Source: Shewanella oncorhynchi (GTDB taxonomy: Bacteria > Pseudomonadota > Gammaproteobacteria > Enterobacterales > Shewanellaceae). Taken from it: a stretch of 64,000 nt of DNA. Positions 1-8,926 of the stretch are shown here, one piece after another (within the stretch, counting starts at the first letter, position 1; every line of letters begins with the position of its first letter). The notes below the pieces were generated by a model that was given only the letters and a program-made list of their open reading frames with translations, had not been told where the DNA came from and ran no database searches. The stretch is taken from NCBI RefSeq assembly GCF_012584455.1, contig NZ_JABAEB010000004.1, forward strand, positions 308,045 through 372,044, read 5' to 3'. A program made the position numbers and the translations under genes.

Positions 1-920
1 ATACCAGGAACAATACCCATGACAAACAGGACTCCGGCGGCGATACCCAATGACTTATGACTGTCAAACATCTGACTCATCATCATTTGGCCCATATCAC
101 CCGACTCGTTTTGACGAGTCACCATCAAGGCTGCGGCGATTGACAATAATAGACCGGGGATCTGCGCCACTAAACCATCACCGATAGTCAGTAAGGTATA
201 AATTTCAACTGCTTCAGAGAAACTTAAGCCATGCTGCACAATCCCTATGATGAAACCACCTACGATGTTGATCACTAAGATCATGATACCGGCAATCGCA
301 TCCCCTTTAACGAATTTGGACGCACCGTCCATCGCACCATAGAAATCAGCTTCACGGGTCACTTCGGCACGGCGTATTCTCGCTTGGTCTTGATTTAAGG
401 TTCCTGCATTTAAGTCAGCATCGATTGCCATTTGCTTACCTGGCATAGCATCCAAGGTAAAGCGGGCACTAACTTCTGCGATACGACCAGCACCTTTAGT
501 AACTACCGCAAAGTTGATGATAATCAGAATGATAAATACCACTAGACCAACGGCATAGTTACCACCGATCACCACAGAACCGAAGGCTTCAATCACCTTA
601 CCCGCGGCATCACCGCCATTATGACCCTCAAGTAAAACCACACGAGTAGAGGCAACGTTGAGCGCAAGACGTAATAATGTCGCCACCAGCAACACAGTTG
701 GGAAGGCAGCAAAATCTAAGGGTCTATCGGTATAAATAGCCACCAGCAATACGATGAGAGCTAACGCAATGTTGAATGAAAAGAGTATGTCTAATAGAAA
801 TGGAGGGATAGGTAAAACAATCATGGCCAATGCAGCAAGCACAACCACCGGCGTGCCAATGCCTTTAAAAGTGCTGAGCCTAATTTGTTTTACTTGACCA
901 AGAGTCGCTTTAACATCCAT
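1..920 (-). CDS. flhA: Flagellar export protein FlhA (N-terminal part, cut by window edge)
   Basis: FlhA is the large inner-membrane subunit of the flagellar type III export gate. About 306 N-terminal residues are visible, beginning MDVKATLGQVKQ, with several hydrophobic segments. The conserved FHIPEP-family cytoplasmic loop is present (DGASKFVKGD), preceded by RRAEVTREADFYG. The C-terminal cytoplasmic half lies beyond the left edge. The ATG at 918-920 is 37 bases below a sigma-54 site. flhF, flhG and fliA would normally follow it but are outside the window. Confidence 0.97.
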   Translation of the reverse strand, partial: MDVKATLGQVKQIRLSTFKGIGTPVVVLAALAMIVLPIPPFLLDILFSFNIALALIVLLVAIYTDRPLDFAAFPTVLLVATLLRLALNVASTRVVLLEGHNGGDAAGKVIEAFGSVVIGGNYAVGLVVFIILIIINFAVVTKGAGRIAEVSARFTLDAMPGKQMAIDADLNAGTLNQDQARIRRAEVTREADFYGAMDGASKFVKGDAIAGIMILVINIVGGFIIGIVQHGLSFSEAVEIYTLLTIGDGLVAQIPGLLLSIAAALMVTRQNESGDMGQMMMSQMFDSHKSLGIAAGVLFVMGIVPG

Positions 921-956
921 TCGCTATAACCTAAACTTTGACGTGTAATAGCATAA

Positions 957-972
957 AGCAAAAAACGCGCCA
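957..972 (-). promoter_or_regulatory. Sigma-54 promoter of flhA
   Basis: Read on the minus strand the site is TGGCGCGTTTTTTGCT, with GG and GC separated by exactly 10 bases and close agreement to TGGCACG-N4-TTGCT. It lies in the 183-base flhB-flhA gap, so flhA probably starts its own class III transcript. Confidence 0.85.
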
Positions 973-1103
973 ACAAGATTAAAGCCATTAATGAAGGAAA
1001 GATATGTACTGTGACTGATTGATATACATAAAATTAGCCATAAAAAAACAAATGAACTTGACATCATCAGCTTTACCAATGACTACCATCTGAGACTAGT
1101 GGT

Positions 1104-2234
1104 TCAATATTTCAATTCATCTGGTATAGGTTGATTAAGTGGGACAGGAATAGGTTTACGACCGCGTCCTTTTTGATATTGGCGCAGTTGGAATACATAA
1201 GCCAAAATCTGTGCGACAGCAGTAAACAAACCTTCAGGGATCTGCTGGTCTAACTTAGTCGTATGGTAAATAGCCCTTGCAAGTGGTGGGGCCGAGACAA
1301 TCGCAATATTGTGCGCGCGGGCAATCTCACGTATTTTAAAGGCCACATCATCAACACCTTTCGCTATCACAAAGGGAGCTGCAGAGCGCTGCACATCGTA
1401 TTTAATCGCAACGGCAAAATGCTCAGGGTTAACGACAATCACATCGGCATTTGGCACTTCAGCCATCATACGCCTTTGTGCTAGTTCACGTTGCATCTGC
1501 CGTATATGCCCTTTCACCTCAGGTTTACCCTCAGTGTCTTTATATTCATCTTTTACTTCTTGTTTGGTCATCTTAAGTTGCTTGTTGTGATTCCAAATTT
1601 GGAACGGCACATCGATGACGACAATAAACAAAATCGAGGAACATAACAGGATAAACATCCAAACCAACAAATCTAATGCATGGTAAACATTACCAGGAAG
1701 ATGGTCGCTAGACAGCAACATGATGTCATTGAAATAGAAGCTTAATAAAAAATAAGCAGAAAACGCTACTACAGAAAATTTTGCAATGCCTTTGGTGAGT
1801 TCAACCAGAGCCTGTACGCCAAACATACGTTTAAAACCAGCAAGGGGACTCATTTTACTGGCTTTTGGCATCATAGCTTGGGTCGAAAAATTGATCCCAC
1901 CAAGAGAGACGTTACCGATAAACGCAACCACCACAATCAGTAGCATAATTTTAGCCATGGGCCAGGCTATTTCACTCGCAACAACACCCCACACGTTGAA
2001 CATTTCATTAGTATCAAAAATTTGCGCCCTATCCATGGTAAATACAATTTCAAACACCCGAGTTAGGCTAATGGCCAAACTTGGGCCTAGCATATAAAAC
2101 CCACATGCCGCCGAAATCAATACCGCTGCAGTCCCGAGTTCTTTCGAACGTGCAATCTGTCCTTTTTCCCGCGCCTGTTCTAGACGCCTCCCCGTGGGTT
2201 CCTCTGTACGTTCGCCACTTGATTCTTCAGCCAT
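1104..2234 (-). CDS. flhB: Flagellar export switch protein FlhB
   Basis: FlhB (376 aa) is the inner-membrane export component that switches specificity from rod/hook to filament substrates. The N-terminal motif SSGERTEEPTGRRLEQAREK is typical, followed by four hydrophobic segments and the cytoplasmic FlhB-C domain. The autocleavage motif, usually NPTH, reads NPEH here (Thr to Glu; codon GAG, read on the minus strand near 1425-1436). The rest of the cleavage-site region (HFAVAIKYD) is canonical. It follows fliR by 18 bases as the last gene of the fliK-flhB operon. Confidence 0.97.
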   Translation of the reverse strand: MAEESSGERTEEPTGRRLEQAREKGQIARSKELGTAAVLISAACGFYMLGPSLAISLTRVFEIVFTMDRAQIFDTNEMFNVWGVVASEIAWPMAKIMLLIVVVAFIGNVSLGGINFSTQAMMPKASKMSPLAGFKRMFGVQALVELTKGIAKFSVVAFSAYFLLSFYFNDIMLLSSDHLPGNVYHALDLLVWMFILLCSSILFIVVIDVPFQIWNHNKQLKMTKQEVKDEYKDTEGKPEVKGHIRQMQRELAQRRMMAEVPNADVIVVNPEHFAVAIKYDVQRSAAPFVIAKGVDDVAFKIREIARAHNIAIVSAPPLARAIYHTTKLDQQIPEGLFTAVAQILAYVFQLRQYQKGRGRKPIPVPLNQPIPDELKY

Positions 2235-2252
2235 GGGCTTCTCCTAATCCCA

Positions 2253-3050
2253 TCATATCAAGCCATCAGCGTTACATTGAAGCGCTAACATATCGCAAAG
2301 CAGCACTTGAGCCGTCGACCATACTTCATCGAAGTGTGCCATTACCGGTGTTAGGGTTAACCACAGAATAAACAGTCCACCAATCATAGTGATCGGAAAA
2401 CCAATAGAGAAAATATTCAATTGCGGCGCGGCGCGGGTCATGACCCCGAAGGACAAGTTGACTAATAACAAGGCGATAATCGCAGATATCGACATAGTGA
2501 GTGCCGCACCAAACATATACGAACCCCAATCAGCCAGCGATCGATAACTTGTCAGTGTTAAGCCTTGATTAGAAATCGGCAAAGTTTCAAAGCTCGCCAC
2601 TAGCATACGGATCATCAAAAGATGACCGTCCACAGCTAAGAAAATTAATGTCGCCAATAAAAGGAAAAAGTTACCGATAACGGGTGTTTGTTGGCCAGAC
2701 CCAGGGTCAACCATAGAGGCAAAGCCTAAACTGGTCTGCATACCAATGATCTGTCCAGTGAGCACAAAGACTTGCATCACCATTTGAGTCACAAACCCCA
2801 TGGCAACACCGATAATAATTTGCTGCGCCGTGATGAATACTGCGCTTAACGAAAATAAATCCACATTTTGAGTTGGAGGAAGAACAGGTGCTATCGCAAA
2901 GGTAATTGCCATCGCCAATAATAAACGCACTCGAGTTGGTGTCGTTGCCGCCCCAAATACTACCATGACCATCAACATGCTCGCGACGCGAAACAATGGC
3001 CAAATATAAGCGGCAATGGTTTGCATTAAGGTATCGAGCAGCAGCTCCAT
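2253..3050 (-). CDS. fliR: Flagellar export protein FliR
   Basis: FliR (265 aa) is an inner-membrane export-gate subunit that packs with FliP and FliQ. The sequence is almost entirely hydrophobic, with about six membrane segments, and has the usual family length. Recognisable pieces include LGFASMVDPGSGQQTPVIGNF and, near the C-terminus, FSIGFPITMIGGLFILWL. It sits 4 bases after fliQ and 18 before flhB, in the standard fliPQR-flhB order, so it is translated from the same message. Confidence 0.97.
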   Translation of the reverse strand: MELLLDTLMQTIAAYIWPLFRVASMLMVMVVFGAATTPTRVRLLLAMAITFAIAPVLPPTQNVDLFSLSAVFITAQQIIIGVAMGFVTQMVMQVFVLTGQIIGMQTSLGFASMVDPGSGQQTPVIGNFFLLLATLIFLAVDGHLLMIRMLVASFETLPISNQGLTLTSYRSLADWGSYMFGAALTMSISAIIALLLVNLSFGVMTRAAPQLNIFSIGFPITMIGGLFILWLTLTPVMAHFDEVWSTAQVLLCDMLALQCNADGLI

Positions 3051-3054
3051 CGCG

Positions 3055-3324
3055 TTAGCCTATCACTTGAGGAATGCGATTCACCATCTCGATGAAAAAG
3101 TCCATCAGGGTTTCAACTAACCAATGTCCCATAAACATTAGGCCAAAAAGTGTCACTAACAAACGCGGAAGGAAACTTAAGGTCTGCTCGTTAATAGAAG
3201 TCGCCGCTTGAAACACAGCAACGATTAACCCAATTCCCAGCCCAGGCAACACAATAGCAGACACCATCATAACGATAACAGCGAGAGCTTCACGAAAAAT
3301 ATCAATTAGCGCCTCAGGACTCAT
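3055..3324 (-). CDS. fliQ: Flagellar export protein FliQ
   Basis: FliQ (89 aa) is a two-helix inner-membrane protein of the export gate. It has the family's standard length and start (MSPEALIDIFREAL), two hydrophobic hairpin segments, and the conserved stretch AATSINEQTLSFLPRL between them. It is embedded between fliP and fliR with gaps of 18 and 4 bases, as expected for co-translation of gate components. Confidence 0.97.
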   Translation of the reverse strand: MSPEALIDIFREALAVIVMMVSAIVLPGLGIGLIVAVFQAATSINEQTLSFLPRLLVTLFGLMFMGHWLVETLMDFFIEMVNRIPQVIG

Positions 3325-3342
3325 GTGTTTACTCTCCCTTGG

Positions 3343-4089
3343 CTATCCGAAACTATTCGCTAATGTCCCGAGGACTAAGCTCCAACCATCTACGAGCACA
3401 AACAACATGATCTTAAACGGCAGCGACACTATCATGGGAGATAACATCATCATACCCATAGCCATCAAGATACTCGCCACCACTAAATCGAGTACTAAAA
3501 AAGGCACAAATAGCATAAAGCCAATCTGAAATGCGGTTTTTAACTCACTGGTAATGAAAGCGGGCACTAACACACTCATAGGTGCTTCTTCGGGAGACTT
3601 AATATCCTTATAGCCAGAAATCTCAATAAAGGTCTTTAAATCCGTCGTTCTTACTTGGCCCAACATAAAGCCTCTCAGCGGCTCTTTCCCTTTATCAAAC
3701 GCTTGCTGCAAGGTTAATTGCTCATCGATATAAGGCTTCACCCCTTCATCATAAATCCGGTCGAATACCGGTGCCATGATAAAAAAAGTCATGAACAAAC
3801 TCATGCCAATTAAGACTTGATTAGATGGAGTCTGTTGTAATCCAATGGCTTGGCGTAATATCGACAGGACAATGATAATCCGCGTGAAAGAGGTCAACAT
3901 GATGAGCATGGCAGGTAAAAAACTCAGCGATGTCATCAGCAGTAAAATCTGCATTGTGACCGAATATTCCGTTGAGCCGTCTGGCGCCGTTGTTACTGTT
4001 ACAGCAGGTAAGACGCCATCTGCGGCCCATGCTGACGGCATCAATAGCAGCATAACTAACCCAACTAACGCGAGGATACGTGTTGTCAT
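3343..4089 (-). CDS. fliP: Flagellar export protein FliP
   Basis: FliP (248 aa) forms the pentameric core of the flagellar export gate. It begins with a cleavable signal peptide ([22 protein letters not shown]), as FliP proteins do. The FliP/SctR signatures are present: [17 protein letters not shown] near residue 70 and the region ending [20 protein letters not shown]. Its ATG overlaps the fliO stop as ATGA, which indicates translational coupling. Confidence 0.98.
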   Translation of the reverse strand: MTTRILALVGLVMLLLMPSAWAADGVLPAVTVTTAPDGSTEYSVTMQILLLMTSLSFLPAMLIMLTSFTRIIIVLSILRQAIGLQQTPSNQVLIGMSLFMTFFIMAPVFDRIYDEGVKPYIDEQLTLQQAFDKGKEPLRGFMLGQVRTTDLKTFIEISGYKDIKSPEEAPMSVLVPAFITSELKTAFQIGFMLFVPFLVLDLVVASILMAMGMMMLSPMIVSLPFKIMLFVLVDGWSLVLGTLANSFG

Positions 4090-4511
4090 TGTTTTAATTT
4101 CGCCTGGCGTAATCGACTCGCAAACGAATCAGCTTCTAGATGGATAGGTTCAGCTAACTTATCAATCAAACTCACCTGCTGCGAGCTAACCCCAAGTAAA
4201 TATTGTTGTTCTCCCACCTGAACCAAGACTAAACGTTCTTTTTGACCGAGGGAAGTCACAGCAATAGTCTTTAGCACGCCATTGGTCGTGGGGACTAAAT
4301 TAAACCTTCTCAGTAAATAAGCTAACGCGAAAATTAATAATAAAACCAGAATCAAGCCGCCTAACATACTTGCTAAGGTCGCAACTTGAGAAGGTTCTGC
4401 CATTTTTGTAGCAGGCGCTATTGAAGCAATATTCGCTGCGCCTTCCCCACCGAGGCTATCTGCGCTCGCTTGAACCGCTACCACTAAACTCTGTATTACC
4501 GATGTGCTCAT
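4086..4511 (-). CDS. fliO: Flagellar biosynthesis protein FliO
   Basis: FliO (141 aa) is a bitopic membrane protein that assists assembly of the FliP ring. It has an Ala/Ser-rich N-terminus, one strong membrane segment ([17 protein letters not shown], about residues 51-67) and a cytoplasmic domain with [20 protein letters not shown], the FliO signature. Family sequences are divergent, so position between fliN and fliP supports the call. It overlaps fliP by 4 bases. Confidence 0.95.
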   Translation of the reverse strand: MSTSVIQSLVVAVQASADSLGGEGAANIASIAPATKMAEPSQVATLASMLGGLILVLLLIFALAYLLRRFNLVPTTNGVLKTIAVTSLGQKERLVLVQVGEQQYLLGVSSQQVSLIDKLAEPIHLEADSFASRLRQAKLKQ

Positions 4512-4541
4512 TTAAAGTTCCAACGACTTTTACATCTCGAA

Positions 4542-4922
4542 TTATTTAAGCTTTTTAATTCGCTCAGTTTGACTGATCACATCCGTTAAGCGAATACCGA
4601 ATTTATCGTTTACCACCACCACTTCACCGTGAGCGATAAGCGTGCCATTGACCATCACATCTAACGGTTCACCTGCGACTCTATCTAACTCAACCACAGA
4701 ACCTTGGTTAAGTTGTAATAAGTTTCGAATACTAATATAGCTACGCCCCACTTCCATCGAAATGGTGACAGGAATATCTAAAATTGTATCTAACTTAGCC
4801 GCTTCAGCCTTAGAAATAGGTCTTGAATCATCAACCAGCTCATCGAGTTCAATTGCGTTGGCTTCTTCTAACGCTTGTTCTGCCATTGCTGCAGCCCAAT
4901 CATCCGTATCGTCTGTGCTCAT
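4542..4922 (-). CDS. fliN: Flagellar motor switch protein FliN
   Basis: FliN (126 aa) is a C-ring protein that binds CheY-P and recruits FliH. The acidic N-terminus (MSTDDTDDWAAAMAEQALEE) precedes a SpoA domain starting near ILDIPVTISMEVGRS, with LLQLNQGSVVELDRVAGEPL, the standard FliN core. The length is slightly under the enterobacterial protein. It follows fliM by 11 bases. Confidence 0.97.
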   Translation of the reverse strand: MSTDDTDDWAAAMAEQALEEANAIELDELVDDSRPISKAEAAKLDTILDIPVTISMEVGRSYISIRNLLQLNQGSVVELDRVAGEPLDVMVNGTLIAHGEVVVVNDKFGIRLTDVISQTERIKKLK

Positions 4923-4933
4923 CTTACTTCACC

Positions 4934-5962
4934 TTATAATTCTGATATATCACGAGATTTACCCTTACGCGTCACCAATTGCAGCTCAGATTTAACTGTC
5001 TCTGGCCGAGGGATTTTCTCACATATTTTAAGCGCTAGGTTATCTCTAGAACGGCCCATTTTACAACGATATGTCGGTAAATCCTCGATTTTCATCATGA
5101 TAAACTCGGGTAACTCAATCGGAATAATATCGCCCGCTTTAAAATTCATGACCTCTTTGAGTGTTAATTCATGTTCAACAATATTGGCATCGAACCCGAC
5201 CTTCACATCCATGATTTCATCGTGTAATGCCTGTGACCAACGCATATCAGTATCTTGCTTGTCACTTTGCACACCCGCATCGAGTAACTCTCGGATAGGT
5301 TCAATCATGGAGTAAGGCATAGTGATGTGAAAATCACCACCACCTCCATCGACTTCAATATGGAATGAATTAATCACCACAACTTCGGTAGGACTAACAA
5401 TGTTCGCCATGGCGGGGTTGACTTCAGAGTCCAAATAATCAAACTCAACATCCATTACGGGCGCCCAAGCATCTTTATAATCTTCAAATATAATCTTAAG
5501 CAGTAACTGTACGATTCGTCTTTCTGTCGGCGTAAATTCTCGCCCTTCAATCTTGGCATGGAAACGCCCATCGCCACCAAAGAAGTTATCCACCAGGATA
5601 AATACCAGTCGCGCTTCCATGGTGATCAATGCTGTGCCTTTGAGTGGGCTAAAACGCACCATATTCAAGCTAGTAGGAACAAAAAGCGTATGTACGTACT
5701 CACCAAACTTGAGCATCTGTACACCGTTGATCGACACTTCGGCCGCTCGGCGCATCATATTAAACATACTAATGCGTAAATGGCGCGCAAAACGCTCATT
5801 CACGATTTCCAGCGTCGGCATACGCCCACGAACTATTCGATCTTGGGAAGAGAAATCGTAGGAACGGGCATCTTCTCCAACAGCGTCAATTTCGTCATCA
5901 TCGACGTCATCAACCCCGTGCAATAGCGCATCAATTTCGTCTTGGCTTAATAAATCACTCAC
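4934..5962 (-). CDS. fliM: Flagellar motor switch protein FliM
   Basis: FliM (342 aa) is the C-ring switch subunit that receives CheY-P. The N-terminal CheY-binding peptide LSQDEIDALLHG is intact (residues 4-15). The CheC-like middle domain follows, with RFSPLKGTALITMEARL and the FFGGDGR motif, and then a C-terminal SpoA domain (ELTLKEVMNFKAGDIIPIEL). It sits between fliL and fliN, with 39- and 11-base gaps. Confidence 0.98.
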   Translation of the reverse strand: MSDLLSQDEIDALLHGVDDVDDDEIDAVGEDARSYDFSSQDRIVRGRMPTLEIVNERFARHLRISMFNMMRRAAEVSINGVQMLKFGEYVHTLFVPTSLNMVRFSPLKGTALITMEARLVFILVDNFFGGDGRFHAKIEGREFTPTERRIVQLLLKIIFEDYKDAWAPVMDVEFDYLDSEVNPAMANIVSPTEVVVINSFHIEVDGGGGDFHITMPYSMIEPIRELLDAGVQSDKQDTDMRWSQALHDEIMDVKVGFDANIVEHELTLKEVMNFKAGDIIPIELPEFIMMKIEDLPTYRCKMGRSRDNLALKICEKIPRPETVKSELQLVTRKGKSRDISEL

Positions 5963-6001
5963 TATATTGCCTTCGCCTCTTTTGGTGCTGAAGTTAAAGG
6001 A

Positions 6002-6529
6002 TTATTGCATTACAAAACCGGTAAATAGTACTTTCTCGACAACCTTACGCCCAGTTACTGACTGTAGAGTATTTTGCACACTCAAAAGTGCTAACTGCCG
6101 TAACTCATCTTTCCCCGCTTGCGTGCTGAGCTTTTGCACATCTGCACCACTAAAGGTCGTTAAAAGCGCATCTTCAATCAGCGGAATATGTTTTTGTGTT
6201 AGCACATCATCATCGGTACCACGCACCATAAGCTGCACTTTAATCTCAACTAAACGAGCCCTATCAGGCCCTGGTAAGTTGAATAAAAAAGGACGTGGCA
6301 TAGGCACGTATGATGCGGTAGCTACTTCTCCTGATGCTGGTACTTCAGCCTGAACAGCACTATCTGCTGCTACGGCGGGAACCTCTTCGGTACTGCTTCC
6401 CATAAAGAACCAGACACCGCCACCGATTAACAGCGCGACTAAAACGCCCACACCAGCAAAAATAAATAGTTTCTTCTTACTCTTAGGCTCTTCAGTACTT
6501 TCAAGTTCTAACGATTCTTCCTTAGCCAT
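6002..6529 (-). CDS. fliL: Flagellar basal-body protein FliL
   Basis: FliL (175 aa) is a stator-associated inner-membrane protein that supports torque in swimming cells. It has a charged cytoplasmic tail (MAKEESLELESTEEPKSKKK), one membrane helix (about residues 22-44) and a periplasmic SPFH-like domain ending in FTGFVMQ. A GTG immediately upstream could give one more residue. The ATG is preferred because AGAG lies at a proper distance upstream. Confidence 0.95.
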   Translation of the reverse strand: MAKEESLELESTEEPKSKKKLFIFAGVGVLVALLIGGGVWFFMGSSTEEVPAVAADSAVQAEVPASGEVATASYVPMPRPFLFNLPGPDRARLVEIKVQLMVRGTDDDVLTQKHIPLIEDALLTTFSGADVQKLSTQAGKDELRQLALLSVQNTLQSVTGRKVVEKVLFTGFVMQ

Positions 6530-6613
6530 CACTATTCTCTTTAATTTAGGCGGAAACTCATTACAGTTTTATTTGAAACGTAATTATGTCAGTCATTGCT
6601 ATAGGTTACCTGC

Positions 6614-8209
6614 TTAAGCGTAATAATCTATACCTGAAGTTACACTAATCGCTTGATTTAAACCTAAATGTAACTCTTCTGCCGAGATTTCATCCATATC
6701 AGCCGCATTTGAACTGCCGCCATCACCGAAACTACCTTCACGACGCTCACCTTGATCGCCTTGAGAAACATGGCTGTCAGCCAACTGCATCCCTTGCTCT
6801 TGCAATAACTCACGTAATCTTGGCATAGCTTGTTCAACCAGATCACGCGTTTGCGGCTGAGTAACATGGAACTGTACTTGGGTTTGGTCGCCATGCACTT
6901 GGATCTTTACCAACATATGCCCAAGCTCAGGGGGATCGAGCCGGATTTCCGCATGTTGGATGCCTTGACTCACCATAGTAATCAATTGCTGCTTCATCAC
7001 AGGTGAAAATCGTTGGATCATCTCCTGCATTTGGTTTTGCTGTTCTACTCCTTGACGCAATGACAGCTGAACTTGCATGGTTTCTTGGCGATTTAATTGT
7101 GACATCGAGAGTGTCTGTATGGATGATGTCGACTTAAGTTCTGAGAAAGTATTACTATCATCCATAAAACTTTCGTCTCTGGGAATATCCATCGCAACCG
7201 TTAATTTAGCATCTTTCAGTAATAGGTTAGCAGCCAAATCGGAATTGGGACTCCCATCAAGATCACTTTCTGTTACAGATGTTGTATCTAATGGTTCAGA
7301 TGAAGTTGAAGAGCCTAAGGTATTCAGGTCGAAAGTATTTCCCGAGGTCGCGATATTAGCCGTATTGAGACTATTCACTGTAGAGCTACTAGTCGTTGCT
7401 TTTGCCGCAGTGTTGGTTACCGACTTTATCGTTGCACTGTTCGCTAAGCCCGCTTGATTAATCACAGCATTAAGTGTGACCTCATTCTCAACTAAAGACT
7501 CATCTATACTCACCCCGACTTCAGTGGCAGAGACAAGCTCAGTGTCTTCTAAAGGTAATTCTGAAGCGTCATCGGTCAAATTTGGATCAATCACAACATC
7601 ACTATCCGCTGACACTTCAAGTATATTTGGGTCTATGGGGAGAATTTGTACGAGTGACTTATCAGTCAAAGATGATGGTTTCACATCATCTGCGATTAAA
7701 ATTGCTGCCATATCTGGGCTAGTAGAAACTAACTTTTGTAATTCAGCAGAAAAACCCGCTTCATCGGCATCTATATCTGATGCCAGTTCAATCTCAACAG
7801 AAACAGTAGATGCCAATGCTGAGCCGGTTAATAAAGCTGATGAAGTATCAATATTTTCTTCACCAGTTATATCTTCTTCAGCATTTAAAAATGCTAGCGG
7901 CAAACTATCTCCATCTGATGCCGTTTTCTTCATATCATTTGCCATGCTAATTTGGGCAAAAATGAGATTTACGTCGGCGTCATCAGTTGATATATCGTCA
8001 TCTTTTACTTTATCAGCAGAGGTAACCTGCACAGTATCATCAGTGTTAGCAATGGTTTTTTTAGACGCAGAAATAGAAAATGAGCTAGCAGTGACTGACG
8101 CAAGTGTAGATGAAAAGTCTTCATTATTAGACTCTTGGGAAGATGTCTTAGCGGAATTGGCCGCAGAGTTGCCTGTTTTACTTAACAGGATATTGGTCAT
8201 TTGTTGCAT
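6614..8209 (-). CDS. fliK: Flagellar hook-length control protein FliK
   Basis: FliK (531 aa) is the secreted molecular ruler that ends hook growth and triggers the FlhB switch. The first about 380 residues are a low-complexity Ser/Thr/Asp/Ala-rich ruler region. The conserved C-terminal domain is clear near residues 410-480: RLDPPELGHMLVKIQVHG followed by VQFHVTQPQTRDLVEQAMPR. Start choice: the frame opens at a TTG 12 bases earlier, but GGGAG sits 5 bases before this ATG (MQQMTNILLS). It is the first gene of its operon, 93 bases below a sigma-54 promoter. Confidence 0.95.
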   Translation of the reverse strand: MQQMTNILLSKTGNSAANSAKTSSQESNNEDFSSTLASVTASSFSISASKKTIANTDDTVQVTSADKVKDDDISTDDADVNLIFAQISMANDMKKTASDGDSLPLAFLNAEEDITGEENIDTSSALLTGSALASTVSVEIELASDIDADEAGFSAELQKLVSTSPDMAAILIADDVKPSSLTDKSLVQILPIDPNILEVSADSDVVIDPNLTDDASELPLEDTELVSATEVGVSIDESLVENEVTLNAVINQAGLANSATIKSVTNTAAKATTSSSTVNSLNTANIATSGNTFDLNTLGSSTSSEPLDTTSVTESDLDGSPNSDLAANLLLKDAKLTVAMDIPRDESFMDDSNTFSELKSTSSIQTLSMSQLNRQETMQVQLSLRQGVEQQNQMQEMIQRFSPVMKQQLITMVSQGIQHAEIRLDPPELGHMLVKIQVHGDQTQVQFHVTQPQTRDLVEQAMPRLRELLQEQGMQLADSHVSQGDQGERREGSFGDGGSSNAADMDEISAEELHLGLNQAISVTSGIDYYA

Positions 8210-8301
8210 AAGTGCTCCCAAACATCACCCAACAAAAAAAGAAATGGCTAGGTAGAAACGTCAATTAAACACTGCGGTTGCAGGGTCATGGACTAAATCA
8301 A

Positions 8302-8317
8302 AGCAAATAAGATGCCA
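8302..8317 (-). promoter_or_regulatory. Sigma-54 promoter of the fliK-flhB operon
   Basis: The minus strand reads TGGCATCTTATTTGCT, with GG-N10-GC. It lies in the 241-base gap between fliJ and fliK. A weak hairpin (AGCC/GGCT at about 8413-8425, followed on the minus strand by a T-rich run) between fliJ and this site may end the fliE-fliJ transcript. The promoter makes fliKLMNOPQR-flhB a separate class III unit. Confidence 0.85.
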
Positions 8318-8450
8318 AAACATCAGATTTTACGACAGCATATCGAAAAGAATTAACACTGAGAGGTGCCGAATTGATGCTTATGCCATCAATACAAAAA
8401 AACTAAAGAGCCTATCCGGCTAGCGAGCAGTAAAGATGCCTATCATTTCA

Positions 8451-8897
8451 CTAACGTTGATGACGGCGATAAAATTGCTGGGAAGCAAATTCATCGGTCA
8501 TTTTTTGCTCCCTTTTTTGTTCAGCCACTTGACGCTTCTTCTCTTTACTGGCTAAGAGTAATTCTACTGCCTTACGTTTTTTTTGCTTTTCCAACCAATG
8601 TTGTTGTCGATATTCTTTTTGCTTTTCACCGTCGGCTACGACGCGATTTTGCTGGATAATTGCGTCATCGATCTGACGAATAAAACGGTGAAACTGGTGA
8701 TAGTGACTAGCACTGATGGCTTGACCTTGCTGTGATTGCATTTGCTTCATGTATTCTAAGCGATAGTTATTCAGAGCACTGAGTTGATTCAACCGTTTTT
8801 GACACTCTAATTGCGCAGATTTTAACAATAATGCCGCTTGTTCTTCGGCATCATTGGCAAGCTTTAACACTAACAACAAGGGATCGGCGTTAGCCAT
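8451..8897 (-). CDS. fliJ: Flagellar export protein FliJ
   Basis: FliJ (148 aa) is the coiled-coil stalk that fits into the FliI ATPase ring and escorts export chaperones. The protein is almost wholly helical and highly charged, rich in Gln, Lys and Glu (for example KQKEYRQQHWLEKQKKRKAVE), with no hydrophobic segments. Family identity is weak by nature. Length, composition and position directly after fliI make the call safe. Confidence 0.94.
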   Translation of the reverse strand: MANADPLLLVLKLANDAEEQAALLLKSAQLECQKRLNQLSALNNYRLEYMKQMQSQQGQAISASHYHQFHRFIRQIDDAIIQQNRVVADGEKQKEYRQQHWLEKQKKRKAVELLLASKEKKRQVAEQKREQKMTDEFASQQFYRRHQR

Positions 8898-8926
8898 ACT
8901 AGACCTCGATTAATTCGATGACGCCA

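Noticed and set aside
7077..8255. Long open frames on the plus strand opposite fliK
   Set aside because: They mirror the low-complexity Ser/Asp-rich fliK codons and have no ribosome site or family resemblance.
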